The notes under the pieces were generated by a model. The model was not told where the DNA came from, ran no database searches, and saw only the letters and a program-made list of their open reading frames with translations. A stretch of DNA of 64,000 bases from Sphingomonas sp. LR60 (GTDB lineage: Bacteria > Pseudomonadota > Alphaproteobacteria > Sphingomonadales > Sphingomonadaceae), in NCBI RefSeq assembly GCF_036855935.1, contig NZ_JASPFK010000001.1, positions 1,461,501-1,525,500 on the forward strand. The letters run 5' to 3'. The translations under genes and the position numbers were made by a program. Within the stretch, counting starts at the first letter, position 1, and each line of letters starts with the position of its first letter. Positions 16,901-26,025 of this stretch are shown here, one piece after another.

Positions 16901-18322
16901 GTGGCAACCGCCCCCGTGCTCGAAAAGAACGACTACGTCATCAAGGACATCGGCCTCGCCGACTTCGGTCGCGCCGAGATCAACATCGCCGAGACGGAGA
17001 TGCCCGGCCTGATGGCGCTGCGCGAAGAGTATGGCGCAGCACAGCCGCTGAAGGGCGCGCGGATCACCGGATCGCTGCACATGACGATCCAGACCGCCGT
17101 CCTCATCGAAACCCTCACCGCGCTGGGCGCCGACGTGCGCTGGGCGACCTGTAACATCTTCTCAACGCAGGATCATGCCGCCGCCGCCATCGCCGCTGCG
17201 GGCATCCCGGTGTTCGCCGTGAAGGGCGAGACGCTCGCCGATTACTGGGATTACGTCGGGTCGATCTTCGACTGGGACGTCAACGGTGACGGCCAGACCG
17301 CCAACATCATCCTCGACGATGGCGGCGACGCGACGATGTTCGCGCTGTGGGGCGCGAAGCTCGAAGCCGGTGCGACCTTCGGCGAGCCGGAGAACGACGA
17401 AGAAGTCGAATTCCAGCGTTCGGTCAAGGCGTTCATCGCCAAGAAGCCGGGCTACCTGACCGAGACCGTCAAGAACCTGAAGGGCGTGTCGGAAGAGACG
17501 ACCACCGGCGTGCACCGTCTGTACGAGATCGCGAAGAAGGGCGAGCTGCCGTTCCCGGCGATCAACGTCAACGACTCGGTCACCAAGTCGAAGTTCGACA
17601 ACCTCTACGGCTGCAAGGAATCGCTGGTCGACGCGATCCGTCGCGCCACCGATGTGATGCTCGCCGGCAAGGTCGCGTGCGTCGCGGGCTTCGGTGACGT
17701 CGGCAAGGGCTCGGCACAGTCGCTGCGCAACGGCGGCGCCCGCGTGATGGTGACCGAGGTCGACCCGATCTGCGCCTTGCAGGCGGCGATGGAAGGCTTC
17801 GAAGTCGTGACGATGGACGAGGCGGTGAAGCGTGCGGACATCTTCTGCACCGCCACCGGCAACGCCGACGTCATCACCGCCGATCACATGAAGGCGATGA
17901 AGCCGATGGCGATCGTCTGCAACATCGGCCACTTCGACAGCGAGATCCAGATCGCGGCGCTCAGCAACTATGAGTGGACCGAAGTGAAGCCGGGAACCGA
18001 CCTGGTGAAGTTCCCCGATGGCAAGCAGATCATCATCCTCGCCAAGGGGCGTCTGGTGAACCTGGGCTGCGCGACCGGTCACCCGTCGTTCGTGATGTCG
18101 GCGTCGTTCACCAACCAGACGCTCGCGCAGATCGAGCTGTGGACCAAGTCCGAGAACTACAAGAACGAGGTCTACGTCCTGCCGAAGCACCTCGACGAGA
18201 AGGTCGCGGCGCTGCACCTCGAGAAGCTGGGCGTCCAGCTGTCGAAGCTGACCCCGAAGCAGGCCGGTTACATTGGCGTGCCGGTCGAGGGGCCGTTCAA
18301 GCCGGATCACTATCGCTACTGA
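16901..18322 (+). CDS. ahcY: Adenosylhomocysteinase (S-adenosyl-L-homocysteine hydrolase)
   Basis: A 473-residue NAD-dependent enzyme that splits S-adenosylhomocysteine into adenosine and homocysteine, relieving methyltransferase inhibition and feeding the methionine cycle. The NAD motif is [15 protein letters not shown]. Substrate residues are in [20 protein letters not shown] and [11 protein letters not shown], and the C-terminus ends in the family's PDHYRY. The roughly 40-residue insertion around residues 150-185 is usual in proteobacterial forms. The start is GTG at 16901 with GGAG upstream. A palindromic operator precedes it and a strong terminator follows. Confidence 0.97.
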   Translation: MATAPVLEKNDYVIKDIGLADFGRAEINIAETEMPGLMALREEYGAAQPLKGARITGSLHMTIQTAVLIETLTALGADVRWATCNIFSTQDHAAAAIAAAGIPVFAVKGETLADYWDYVGSIFDWDVNGDGQTANIILDDGGDATMFALWGAKLEAGATFGEPENDEEVEFQRSVKAFIAKKPGYLTETVKNLKGVSEETTTGVHRLYEIAKKGELPFPAINVNDSVTKSKFDNLYGCKESLVDAIRRATDVMLAGKVACVAGFGDVGKGSAQSLRNGGARVMVTEVDPICALQAAMEGFEVVTMDEAVKRADIFCTATGNADVITADHMKAMKPMAIVCNIGHFDSEIQIAALSNYEWTEVKPGTDLVKFPDGKQIIILAKGRLVNLGCATGHPSFVMSASFTNQTLAQIELWTKSENYKNEVYVLPKHLDEKVAALHLEKLGVQLSKLTPKQAGYIGVPVEGPFKPDHYRY

Positions 18323-18348
18323 TCGCACGATCGGCGATGGCGAACGAA

Positions 18349-18376
18349 GGGCGGGGCCATTGGCCTCGCCCTTTTT
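18349..18376 (+). terminator. Rho-independent terminator of ahcY
   Basis: GGGCGGGGCC (18349-18358) pairs with GGCCTCGCCC (18362-18371), with one G-U wobble, around a three-base loop. TTTTT (18372-18376) follows directly, making this the clearest intrinsic terminator in the window. Confidence 0.88.
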
Positions 18377-18410
18377 CGTGAGCGCGCGCCGCGCCGCTTG
18401 CCGCTAGTCG

Positions 18411-20792
18411 ATGCCGACCCTAGACAAGCGCTATGTCGCGGATCTCGCACGCTCTATGACGCCGTTACCGCCGGGCATCGCGATCGCGATCGGCGCGGTC
18501 GTGCTGTTGCTCGTGTTCGCTGGAGTCGTGTTGATCGCGCTGGGACTGCGCGCGCGCGCCGGCGCGGTCGAAGCGGTGCGGGAGCGCGAGACCATCGAGA
18601 CGTTGCTCGCGAGCGCGCCGATGCAGCCGATGGTGGTGCTGCCCGATGGGCGCGTCGAGATGGCGCGTCGGGTGGCCGACTGGCTGGGCTTCACTGACAT
18701 CCCGGCCTATTTCCAGGAGGTCGAGGCAGCAGGCTGGGGCCTGCATCCTCATGAGGCTGCGGCGATGTCGAGCGGGCTCGCCGCTTGCCAGCGATCGGCA
18801 CGCCCCTTCACGCATACGATCCACGCACGCGATGGCGGGCGGACGTTGACCGTGCAGGGCGACCGCCGCGGCGAGGCCGTCATCCTGTGGTTCTACGATT
18901 CGACCGCCAGCGAAGGCGAGATGCGGCGGCTCGGCAACGACTTCAACGATTTGTCTGATGCGTTCGATGCGCTGACCGGGCTGGTCGAAGCCGCGCCTTT
19001 GCCGATGTGGTACCGCGATGGTGACCTGCAACTCGCGATGGTCAACTCGGCCTATGTCACGGCAGTCGAGGGCAGCGACGCCGGCGATGTCGTTGGGCGC
19101 GGGCTGGAACTGGTCGACGGTTCGGGGCAGGGCAGTCCGACCGCCGGCGCGGCGCAAGCGCGCGACGAGCGCCGGCCGCAGCAGCGTGTGCTGCCCGCCA
19201 CGATCGGTGGCGCGCGGCGGGCGTTGCGCATCCACGACGTCCCGCTGCCGGTCGGCGGGGTGGCGGGCTATGCCATCGATATCGAAGAATTGGAGCAAAG
19301 CCACGCCCGCGAGCGGCGGTTCGCGGAGGCGCAGCGTGCGATGCTCGACCGTCTGTCGGCGGGCGTGGCGCAATTCAGTGGTGACCGCAGCCTCGTCTTC
19401 TGTAACCAGCCGTTCCGGCGGATGTTCGCGATGCGGCTGGAATGGCTGGCCGATCGCCCCGAGTTCGACCGCGTGCTGGAGCGGATGCGCGAAGCCAATC
19501 GCGTTCCCGAAGTCCGCGACTTCCCCGGCTGGAAGGCGGAGCGGCGCGGCTGGTTCGTCAATGCCGATACCGCGGTCGAGGAGAACTGGCACCTGCCTGG
19601 CGGCACGCACCTGCGCGTCGTGGCGCAGCCGATCCCCGACGGCGGATTGATGGTGTTTTTCGAGGATCGTACCGAGCAGGTGCAGCTCGCCAGCGCGCGC
19701 GACACGCTGCTGCGCGTCCGTACCGCAACCTTCGACAATCTGTTCGAGGCGTTGGGCGTCTTCTCGGCGGACGGGCGTTTGCAACTCTGGAACAATCGCT
19801 TCCGCGCCTTGTGGGATCTGGAGGAGGAGTTCCTCACCGGCCATCCGCGCGTCGACGTGATCGCGGAGAAGGTCGCGCCCAAGCTGTCGAACCCGCGGCG
19901 CGCACGTTCGATCGCCGAATTGGTGCGCACAGCGACGATCGAACGGCAGCAACGCGCCGGGCATATCGCGCTGGCGGACGGGCGGCAGTTCGAATTTGCG
20001 GCGGTGCCGCTGCCCGACGGCAACGCGCTGTTCACGATGCTCGACATCAGCGACAGCCGCGCGATGGAACAGGCGCTGCGGGAGCGCAACGATGCGCTCG
20101 AGGCGGCCGACCAGGTGAAGACCGCGTTCGTCGCGAACATGAGCTACGAGTTGCGTACGCCGCTGACCTCGATCAGCGGTTTCGCGGAGATGCTGCACGG
20201 TGGCTATGCCGGCGATCTGTCGCCGGACGCGATCGCCTATCTGGATGCGATCCTCGACTCGGTCGACCGGCTCGGCTTGCTGATCGACGACGTGCTGGAT
20301 CTGACCTCTACCGACAGCGGTGCGCGCCCGATGGAGCGGGCCGACATCGACGTGGCGGCCGTCGCGCGCGCCGCGGTCGAGGCGTTGCGCGCCACTGCAC
20401 GGCGGCATCATATCGATCTGGCGGTCGAGGTGCAGCGCTCGGCAGGGCGGCTGGCTGGCGATGCGCGTCGCATTCGGGAGGTCGTCGAGCATCTGCTGCG
20501 CCGCGCGATCGGTGCCGCACCCGAGCATGGCAAGGTGGAGTTGTCGGTCAACGGCAACGCGCGTGGTGCACGGATCGTGGTGACGGACAGCGGACCCGGT
20601 ATGACCACCGAGCAGGTATCGCGCGCCTTCGATCGCTTCGCCGGCGAGGGTGCGCCAACGACCGGCGAGCGAGCGCTCGGTCTCGGTCTCCCGCTCGCCA
20701 AGCAATTCGTCGAGGCGCACGGCGGGACGATTGCGCTGCAAAGCGCGCCGGAAACCGGCACGATCGTCACCGTGGAGCTGCCGCGGCGATGA
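18411..20792 (+). CDS. divL: DivL-like sensor pseudokinase (Tyr in place of the phosphoacceptor His)
   Basis: A 793-residue protein with one N-terminal membrane segment (about residues 22-45, IAIAIGAVVLLLVFAGVVLI), several PAS-like regions (about 60-560) and a HisKA/HATPase module. The H-box reads FVANMSYELRTPLTS: Tyr579 replaces the phosphorylated histidine, the hallmark of Caulobacter DivL, which tunes CckA and so CtrA activity through DivK. The ATP lid keeps DSGPGM (about residue 726) and LGLGLPLAKQF. The N-box reads EHLLRRAIGA and lacks the Mg2+-binding Asn. Catalysis is therefore doubtful and a signalling scaffold role likely. The stop overlaps tsaE by four bases (ATGA). Orthology to DivL rests on architecture and motif. 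Confidence 0.88.
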   Translation: MPTLDKRYVADLARSMTPLPPGIAIAIGAVVLLLVFAGVVLIALGLRARAGAVEAVRERETIETLLASAPMQPMVVLPDGRVEMARRVADWLGFTDIPAYFQEVEAAGWGLHPHEAAAMSSGLAACQRSARPFTHTIHARDGGRTLTVQGDRRGEAVILWFYDSTASEGEMRRLGNDFNDLSDAFDALTGLVEAAPLPMWYRDGDLQLAMVNSAYVTAVEGSDAGDVVGRGLELVDGSGQGSPTAGAAQARDERRPQQRVLPATIGGARRALRIHDVPLPVGGVAGYAIDIEELEQSHARERRFAEAQRAMLDRLSAGVAQFSGDRSLVFCNQPFRRMFAMRLEWLADRPEFDRVLERMREANRVPEVRDFPGWKAERRGWFVNADTAVEENWHLPGGTHLRVVAQPIPDGGLMVFFEDRTEQVQLASARDTLLRVRTATFDNLFEALGVFSADGRLQLWNNRFRALWDLEEEFLTGHPRVDVIAEKVAPKLSNPRRARSIAELVRTATIERQQRAGHIALADGRQFEFAAVPLPDGNALFTMLDISDSRAMEQALRERNDALEAADQVKTAFVANMSYELRTPLTSISGFAEMLHGGYAGDLSPDAIAYLDAILDSVDRLGLLIDDVLDLTSTDSGARPMERADIDVAAVARAAVEALRATARRHHIDLAVEVQRSAGRLAGDARRIREVVEHLLRRAIGAAPEHGKVELSVNGNARGARIVVTDSGPGMTTEQVSRAFDRFAGEGAPTTGERALGLGLPLAKQFVEAHGGTIALQSAPETGTIVTVELPRR

Positions 20793-21244
20793 GGCACGGC
20801 GAGGAGCGGTTGTTGGACGCCGTGGCGACTGCGGCGGCGGGCGCGCGACTTGCGGAGGTGCTGAAGGCCGGCGACGTCGTGACGCTGACCGGCGGGCTGG
20901 GTGCGGGCAAGACCACGCTGGCGCGGGGCATACTCGCTGCGCTCGGACTGGCCGAGGAAGCGCCGAGCCCGACCTTCGCGATCGTTCAGCCATACGACCC
21001 GCCAGAGGTGCGGCTGTCGGTGTTGCACATCGATTTATACCGGCTTGATGATCCTTCCGAAGTTGATGAACTGGGGCTCGATGAAGCGAGGCTCGACGCG
21101 GCGCTGCTGATCGAATGGCCCGAGCGCGCCGGAGTTGGGCGCTGGCCGGATGCGCTGGCGCTCGACGTGGCATTGGCCCCCGATGGCGCGCGTCGCTTGA
21201 CTTGGAACGCGCCCGACGCTTGGGACGGGCGATGGCCACGATGA
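20789..21244 (+). CDS. tsaE: tRNA threonylcarbamoyladenosine biosynthesis ATPase TsaE
   Basis: A 151-residue ATPase needed with TsaB and TsaD for t6A37 modification of ANN-decoding tRNAs. The Walker A motif TGGLGAGKTTLARG lies at about residues 35-48. SPTFAIVQPY and LHIDLYRLDDPSEVDELGLDE are further TsaE signatures. The ATG at 20789 overlaps the divL stop as ATGA. A longer frame open from 19442 runs antiphase through divL and is not coding. The stop overlaps the amgK start. TsaB and TsaD are not in the window. Confidence 0.94.
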   Translation: MRHGEERLLDAVATAAAGARLAEVLKAGDVVTLTGGLGAGKTTLARGILAALGLAEEAPSPTFAIVQPYDPPEVRLSVLHIDLYRLDDPSEVDELGLDEARLDAALLIEWPERAGVGRWPDALALDVALAPDGARRLTWNAPDAWDGRWPR

Positions 21245-22224
21245 TTCCGCCGGCGGACGCGCCCGCCTTTCTCGACGCGCATGGATGGGGCGGGGCTCGC
21301 ATCGAGCCGCTGGCCGGCGACGCCTCGTTCCGGCGGTATTTTCGCGTCTACGCCGATGCCCGTCGTGCGATCCTGATGGACGCACCGCCGCCGCAAGAAG
21401 ACCCGCGTCCATTCCTGGCGGTGGCCGAATGGCTCGCCGAGCACGCCTTCGCTGCGCCTGCGATCCATGCCGTCGATCTCGAACGCGGGTTGGTGCTGCT
21501 CGAGGATTTCGGTGACGTGCGGCTACGCGAAACCGCGGACGCCGATCCGGAAGCGGCAGTGGCGCTATATGAGGCGGCGATCGATCTGCTCGTCGTCTTG
21601 CGCGCGCAGCCGGCCGGGCCGTGGCGCGATTATGGCCGTGCCGAGTTGCAGCGCGAGGCGGGGTTGCTCGTCGACTGGTATTGTCCTGCAATCGGCGCGG
21701 ACGTCGATGCCGAGCGTTATTGGGCAGCTTGGGACGAGGTCCTGCACCATGTCGAGGGCGTGACGCCGGTGACGGTGCTGCGCGACTATCATGCCGAGAA
21801 CCTGATGCTGGTCGGCGCGGAGCGGACGCTCGGCCTGCTCGACTTTCAGGACGCGCTTGCCGGTCATCCCGCCTATGATCTGGTGTCGCTGCTGCAGGAC
21901 GCTCGGCGTGACGTCGACCCGTCGATCGAGGACGCGATGCTGGCGCGGTATCGTACCGCGACCGGCGAGGGCGAGGATTTCCTGCGCGCCTATCATGTGC
22001 TCGGCGCGCAGCGAAATGCCAAGATCCTCGGCATCTTCGCGCGATTGTGGAAGCGTGATGGCAAGCCCCGTTATGCCGCGCTGTGCCCGCGGGTCTGGGC
22101 GTATCTGGAACGCGACCTGACCGATCCGGCGCTGGCGCCGGTCGCGCGTTGGTTCGACGACAATCTGCCGTCGGAATGGCGCGGTGATCCGCTGGTGCTC
22201 GCCGACGCGCGAGGGCTCAAGTGA
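21241..22224 (+). CDS. amgK: Sugar kinase of the aminoglycoside phosphotransferase fold, AmgK-like
   Basis: A 327-residue cytosolic kinase. LAGDASFRRYFRVYAD is the glycine-rich loop region, TVLRDYHAENLMLV the catalytic Brenner loop and GLLDFQDALAGHPAYDLVSLL the metal-binding DFG-like segment. AmgK phosphorylates N-acetylmuramate or N-acetylglucosamine at the anomeric position for peptidoglycan recycling without MurQ. The assignment is supported by the immediately following MurU-like nucleotidyltransferase. The ATG at 21241 overlaps the tsaE stop as ATGA; an ATG at 21232 would add three residues. Confidence 0.88.
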   Translation: MIPPADAPAFLDAHGWGGARIEPLAGDASFRRYFRVYADARRAILMDAPPPQEDPRPFLAVAEWLAEHAFAAPAIHAVDLERGLVLLEDFGDVRLRETADADPEAAVALYEAAIDLLVVLRAQPAGPWRDYGRAELQREAGLLVDWYCPAIGADVDAERYWAAWDEVLHHVEGVTPVTVLRDYHAENLMLVGAERTLGLLDFQDALAGHPAYDLVSLLQDARRDVDPSIEDAMLARYRTATGEGEDFLRAYHVLGAQRNAKILGIFARLWKRDGKPRYAALCPRVWAYLERDLTDPALAPVARWFDDNLPSEWRGDPLVLADARGLK

Positions 22225-22976
22225 CCCGCCCGAAATACATTCGCCCCGACCCGGGCTCACGCGTCCCGCGCACCGCGATGGTGATGGCGGCGGGAGTCGG
22301 CAAGCGGATGCGCCCGTTGACTGCGACGCGGCCCAAGCCGCTGGTCGAGGTGCGCGGGCGCGCATTGATCGACCATGTGTTCGATCGCCTGCGGTCCGCT
22401 GGAGTCGAGCGCGCGGTGGTCAATGTCCATTATCTCGCCGACGCGCTGGAGGCGCATCTGCGCCACCGAGTCCACGATATCGAGGTGATCGTCTCCGACG
22501 AGCGCGCGCAATTGCTGGAGACCGGCGGAGGGATCGTCCGCGCGCTGCCGTTATTGGGCGAGGAGCCGTTCATCGTCGTCAACGGCGACAATCTCTGGCT
22601 CGACGGCCCGACCGACGCGATCCGCCAGCTTGCCGATCGATGGGACGACGCGTCGATGGATGCGCTCTTGCTGATGGTGCCCTACGCCCGCGCCCACAAT
22701 CATAGCGGGCAGGGCGATTTTCATCTCGCGGCCGATGGAAGGATCAGCGGTCGGCGCAAGCCCGGTCGCGTCGCGCCTTTCGTCTTCACCGGCGTGCAGA
22801 TCGTGTCGCCGCGGTTGATCCATGATTGGCCACAAGGGCCGTTTTCGACCAACCTGTTCTGGGATCGCGCGATCGCGGCGGGACGCGGCTATGGCCTCGT
22901 CCACCAGGGGCTGTGGTCCGAGGTAAACGTGCCGCGCGCCATCGCGCGAACCGAGGCGCTGCTCGCGGATGGTTGA
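22221..22976 (+). CDS. murU: N-acetylmuramate-1-phosphate uridylyltransferase-like nucleotidyltransferase
   Basis: A 251-residue sugar nucleotidyltransferase. MVMAAGVGKRMRPLTATRPK is the NTP-binding signature; VNGDNLWL holds the metal-binding aspartate. MurU makes UDP-MurNAc from MurNAc-1-P and UTP, the step after AmgK in the fosfomycin-bypass recycling route. The GTG start at 22221 overlaps the amgK stop as GTGA, and the 3' end overlaps addB by eight bases, so translation is likely coupled on both sides. By sequence alone it could also be a mannose-1-P or glucose-1-P nucleotidyltransferase; context decides. Confidence 0.88.
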   Translation: MTRPKYIRPDPGSRVPRTAMVMAAGVGKRMRPLTATRPKPLVEVRGRALIDHVFDRLRSAGVERAVVNVHYLADALEAHLRHRVHDIEVIVSDERAQLLETGGGIVRALPLLGEEPFIVVNGDNLWLDGPTDAIRQLADRWDDASMDALLLMVPYARAHNHSGQGDFHLAADGRISGRRKPGRVAPFVFTGVQIVSPRLIHDWPQGPFSTNLFWDRAIAAGRGYGLVHQGLWSEVNVPRAIARTEALLADG

Positions 22977-25944
22977 TCCCGCCCCGCCGTCGGAGCGGGG
23001 GCTGCGGCTCTATACCATCCCCGCGCATCGTGCCTTTGCCGATGCGCTGGTCGCGGGACTGTTGCGGCGGTTCGGTGGCGACCGGCTGGCATTGGCCCGC
23101 GGGACGGTGCTGGTACCCAATAATCGCGGGGGGCTGGCAGTGCGTGAGGCGTTCGTGCGTGCGAGTGGCGGCGCGCTGCTTCTGCCGCGGATCGTCGCGC
23201 TGGGTGGCGAGGAACTGGACACCGGGATTGGCGCTGCGCTCGATCCGGCCGATGCGGCACCGCCGCTGCCGGCGGCGATCGATCCGCTGCAACGACGGAT
23301 GATCCTGGCGCGGCTTGTCGAGGAGGAGCGCGCTGCAGACGGTCGCCCCGTCGACGCGGCGGAAGCAGTACGGCTGGCGGGGGAGCTTGCCGCGACGCTG
23401 GACCAACTGATCGTCGAGGAAGTGCCGCCCGCGCGGCTCGCGGCGATCGATCCCGGCGAAGGGCCGTCCGACCATTGGGAGGCGTCGCTACGCCTCTTCC
23501 GTCTGCTGCTCGACCGCTGGCCTGCCGAGCGCGACCGGCTGGGTGCGATGGATGCTGCGGAGCGCCGTATTCGCTTGCTCGATCAGCAGGCCGCCCGCTG
23601 GCGCGCCGCGCCGCCCGACCAATTCATTTGCGCGGCCGGCATTACCGACCCCGCCCCCGCGGTGGCGCGGCTGTTGCGCACGGTCGCGGAATTGCCGCAG
23701 GGGATGGTGGTCTTCGCCGATCTGGATCTGACGCTTCCCGAGGAGGAATGGGCGGCACTCGGCCCCCATGCTCCGGATCCTGTCACGGGATTGCGGGCGC
23801 GATCGATCGAGGTGCACCCGCAATTTCACCTCAAGCTGCTGCTGGAACGGATCGGAGCGGCGCGCGACGAAGTGTCGCGCTGGACCGCGGGCAGCGAGCA
23901 TGATGCGACCGCCGCCCGCGGCCGCGCGATTGCCAACGCGCTCGCGCCGGCGCGCTTCACTGCCAAATGGACGCAGCTCGAGGCCGCCGACCGGCGACTG
24001 ACCGGGGTCACGGCGGTCGAACTCGCGACGCCGGCCGAGGAAGCACAGGCCATCGCGCTCAAGCTGCGCGAGGCGGTCGAGACGCCGGGGTTGACCGCTG
24101 CACTGGTCACGCCCGACCGGATGCTGGCGCGTCGCGTTGCGGCGCACTGCCGGCGCTGGAATATCGAAGTCGACGACAGCGCGGGCCGGGCGCTCGCGAT
24201 CCTGCCACCGGGGACGCTGCTGACCGCGATCATCGAAGCGGCTGCGCAGGATTTCGCCCCGATGGCGCTACTTACGTTGCTCAAGCACCCGCTGGTGCGG
24301 CTTGGCGAAGGGCGTGGCGAGTGGCTCGATGGCGTGCGGCGGCTGGACCTCGCGCTGCGCGGCCCGCGGCCCGCGCCGGGGCTCGACCGGATCGACCGAC
24401 ACCTCGCCGCAAGGCCTGCCTTTGCCCGCGCCGCCGAATGGTGGCGTTCGGCGCGCCCGTTGCTGGAGCCCGTGGCGCGCGGGTTCGGCGCAGCGATGGC
24501 GACGCTGCCGGGGCTGGTCGCGTGCCTCCGCGAGGCGGCGGACCTACTGGCGGGCGAGGAAGCGTGGCGCGGTCCGGCGGGGCGTGCCGCGGCGGATCTG
24601 CTGACCGGGCTGGAGACGCAGGCACCGCTTGGGCCGCAGCGGATCGCGCCGGCAGGGTTCGCGCCGCTGCTGCGGATGCTGATGGACGAGATCGCGATCC
24701 GGCTGTTGCCGCGCGAGCGCCATCCGAGGCTCGCGATCTACGGACTGATGGAGGCGCGGCTGCAACGCGCCGACCTGATGATCCTGTCGGGACTTAACGA
24801 AGGGACATGGCCGGGCTTGCCTGCGCCCGACCCATGGTTGGCGCCGCGCGTCCGCGCCGAGCTGGGTTTGCCGGGGCTCGACCGTGGCATCGGGGTTGCC
24901 GCGCATGATTTCGGACAGGCGCTGGGCGCAAAGCAGGTCGTGCTGACTCGCGCGCGTCGTGACGCGCGGTCGCCGGCACTTGCGTCGCGTTTTTGGTTGC
25001 GGCTGGAGGCGATGACGGGCGAGCGGTTTCCGCGGGACGGGACGCTGGCGGCGTGGGCGCGCGCCTTGGATGGGACGCGCGTGCCGATCCCCGCCGACCG
25101 CCCCGCGCCGTTGCCGCCCGCGCGACTGCGGCCACGTCAGATTTCGGTGACGGAGGTCGACCGGCTCAAGGCCGATCCATTCGCCTTCTACGCGCGGAGG
25201 ATCCTCAAACTTTCCTCGCTGGATCCGGTAGATGCCGATCCCAGCGCGGCGTGGCGCGGCACCGCGGTTCATGCCGTGCTGGAGGCATGGGCGCGCGAGG
25301 ATGGGTGCGATGCGGAGAAGCTGCTCCCGCGCGCGCTGACGTTGCTCGCCGACCCCGCGACCCACCCGCTGCTTCGCGCCTTGTGGCAGCCGCGGCTGGT
25401 CGCGGCGTTCGAATGGGTCGCCGGCAAGACGCTCGCCGACCGCGCCGCGGGACGCATTGTGCTCGCAGTTGAGGGGCGTGGTACCACCGAGCTGTCCAAA
25501 ATAGCAGTGACGGGGCGCTTCGATCGCATCGATCGGATGCCGGATGGCGGGCTCGGGATCATCGATTACAAAACCGGGAAGGCTCCGTCGGTCGCGGCAG
25601 TGCGTGGCGGCTTCAACCTGCAACTCGGGCTGCTCGGCGCGATCGCGGAGGCGGGCGGGTTCGTCGATGTGAGCGGGCAGGCGAGCGCGTTCGAATATTG
25701 GTCGCTGGCGAAAAAGGGCGAGACGTTCGGCTCGGTATCGAGCCCCGCGGACCCGGCGGGGAAGGGCGGGCGGATCATGACCGACGATTTCGTTCGCGCC
25801 GCACGCGACAGCTTCGCCGAGGCGGCGGCGCGTTGGCTGACCGGAGAGGAGCCGTTCACCGCCAAGCTGCACCCGGAGTTCGCGCCCTATGCGGAGTACG
25901 ACCAGTTGATGCGGCGCGACGAATGGTATGGTCGCGATGTTTGA
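22969..25944 (+). CDS. addB: Double-strand break repair protein AddB
   Basis: A 991-residue helicase-nuclease subunit. The inactivated helicase-like N-terminal part includes VLVPNNRGGLAVREAF. The C-terminal PDDEXK nuclease domain (from about residue 720, ISVTEVDRLKADPFAFYARR) contains GRFDRIDRMPDGGLGIIDYK, whose Asp and Lys are catalytic. With AddA it resects broken ends to 3' tails for RecA. The length is that of alphaproteobacterial AddB, shorter than Bacillus AddB and without an obvious four-Cys iron-sulfur cluster. It overlaps murU and is followed after a repeat by addA. Confidence 0.95.
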   Translation: MVDPAPPSERGLRLYTIPAHRAFADALVAGLLRRFGGDRLALARGTVLVPNNRGGLAVREAFVRASGGALLLPRIVALGGEELDTGIGAALDPADAAPPLPAAIDPLQRRMILARLVEEERAADGRPVDAAEAVRLAGELAATLDQLIVEEVPPARLAAIDPGEGPSDHWEASLRLFRLLLDRWPAERDRLGAMDAAERRIRLLDQQAARWRAAPPDQFICAAGITDPAPAVARLLRTVAELPQGMVVFADLDLTLPEEEWAALGPHAPDPVTGLRARSIEVHPQFHLKLLLERIGAARDEVSRWTAGSEHDATAARGRAIANALAPARFTAKWTQLEAADRRLTGVTAVELATPAEEAQAIALKLREAVETPGLTAALVTPDRMLARRVAAHCRRWNIEVDDSAGRALAILPPGTLLTAIIEAAAQDFAPMALLTLLKHPLVRLGEGRGEWLDGVRRLDLALRGPRPAPGLDRIDRHLAARPAFARAAEWWRSARPLLEPVARGFGAAMATLPGLVACLREAADLLAGEEAWRGPAGRAAADLLTGLETQAPLGPQRIAPAGFAPLLRMLMDEIAIRLLPRERHPRLAIYGLMEARLQRADLMILSGLNEGTWPGLPAPDPWLAPRVRAELGLPGLDRGIGVAAHDFGQALGAKQVVLTRARRDARSPALASRFWLRLEAMTGERFPRDGTLAAWARALDGTRVPIPADRPAPLPPARLRPRQISVTEVDRLKADPFAFYARRILKLSSLDPVDADPSAAWRGTAVHAVLEAWAREDGCDAEKLLPRALTLLADPATHPLLRALWQPRLVAAFEWVAGKTLADRAAGRIVLAVEGRGTTELSKIAVTGRFDRIDRMPDGGLGIIDYKTGKAPSVAAVRGGFNLQLGLLGAIAEAGGFVDVSGQASAFEYWSLAKKGETFGSVSSPADPAGKGGRIMTDDFVRAARDSFAEAAARWLTGEEPFTAKLHPEFAPYAEYDQLMRRDEWYGRDV

Positions 25945-25984
25945 CGTCGATCGTCGTGGCCGCGTGAGTGGCGTAGGTCCGGGG

Positions 25985-26015
25985 TTCTGGATCCCCGCCT
26001 TCGCGGGGATGACGG
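25985..26015. repeat. REP-like unit inside the addB-addA gap
   Basis: TTCTGGATCCCCGCCTTCGC followed by GGGGATGACGG is the same unit as the right half of 11398-11490. Its outer end merges with GGAGG (26014-26018), the ribosome binding site of addA. The 81-base gap 25945-26025 otherwise holds nothing recognisable. Confidence 0.75.
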
Positions 26016-26025
26016 AGGCGCACGG

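Noticed and set aside
19442..20788. Long N-terminal extension of the tsaE frame
   Set aside because: This part overlaps divL in another frame and is Arg-rich without homology; TsaE begins at the ATGA overlap at 20789.
18465..21302. Minus-strand open frame of 945 codons
   Set aside because: Antisense to divL and tsaE; low-complexity Arg-rich translation typical of a shadow frame.
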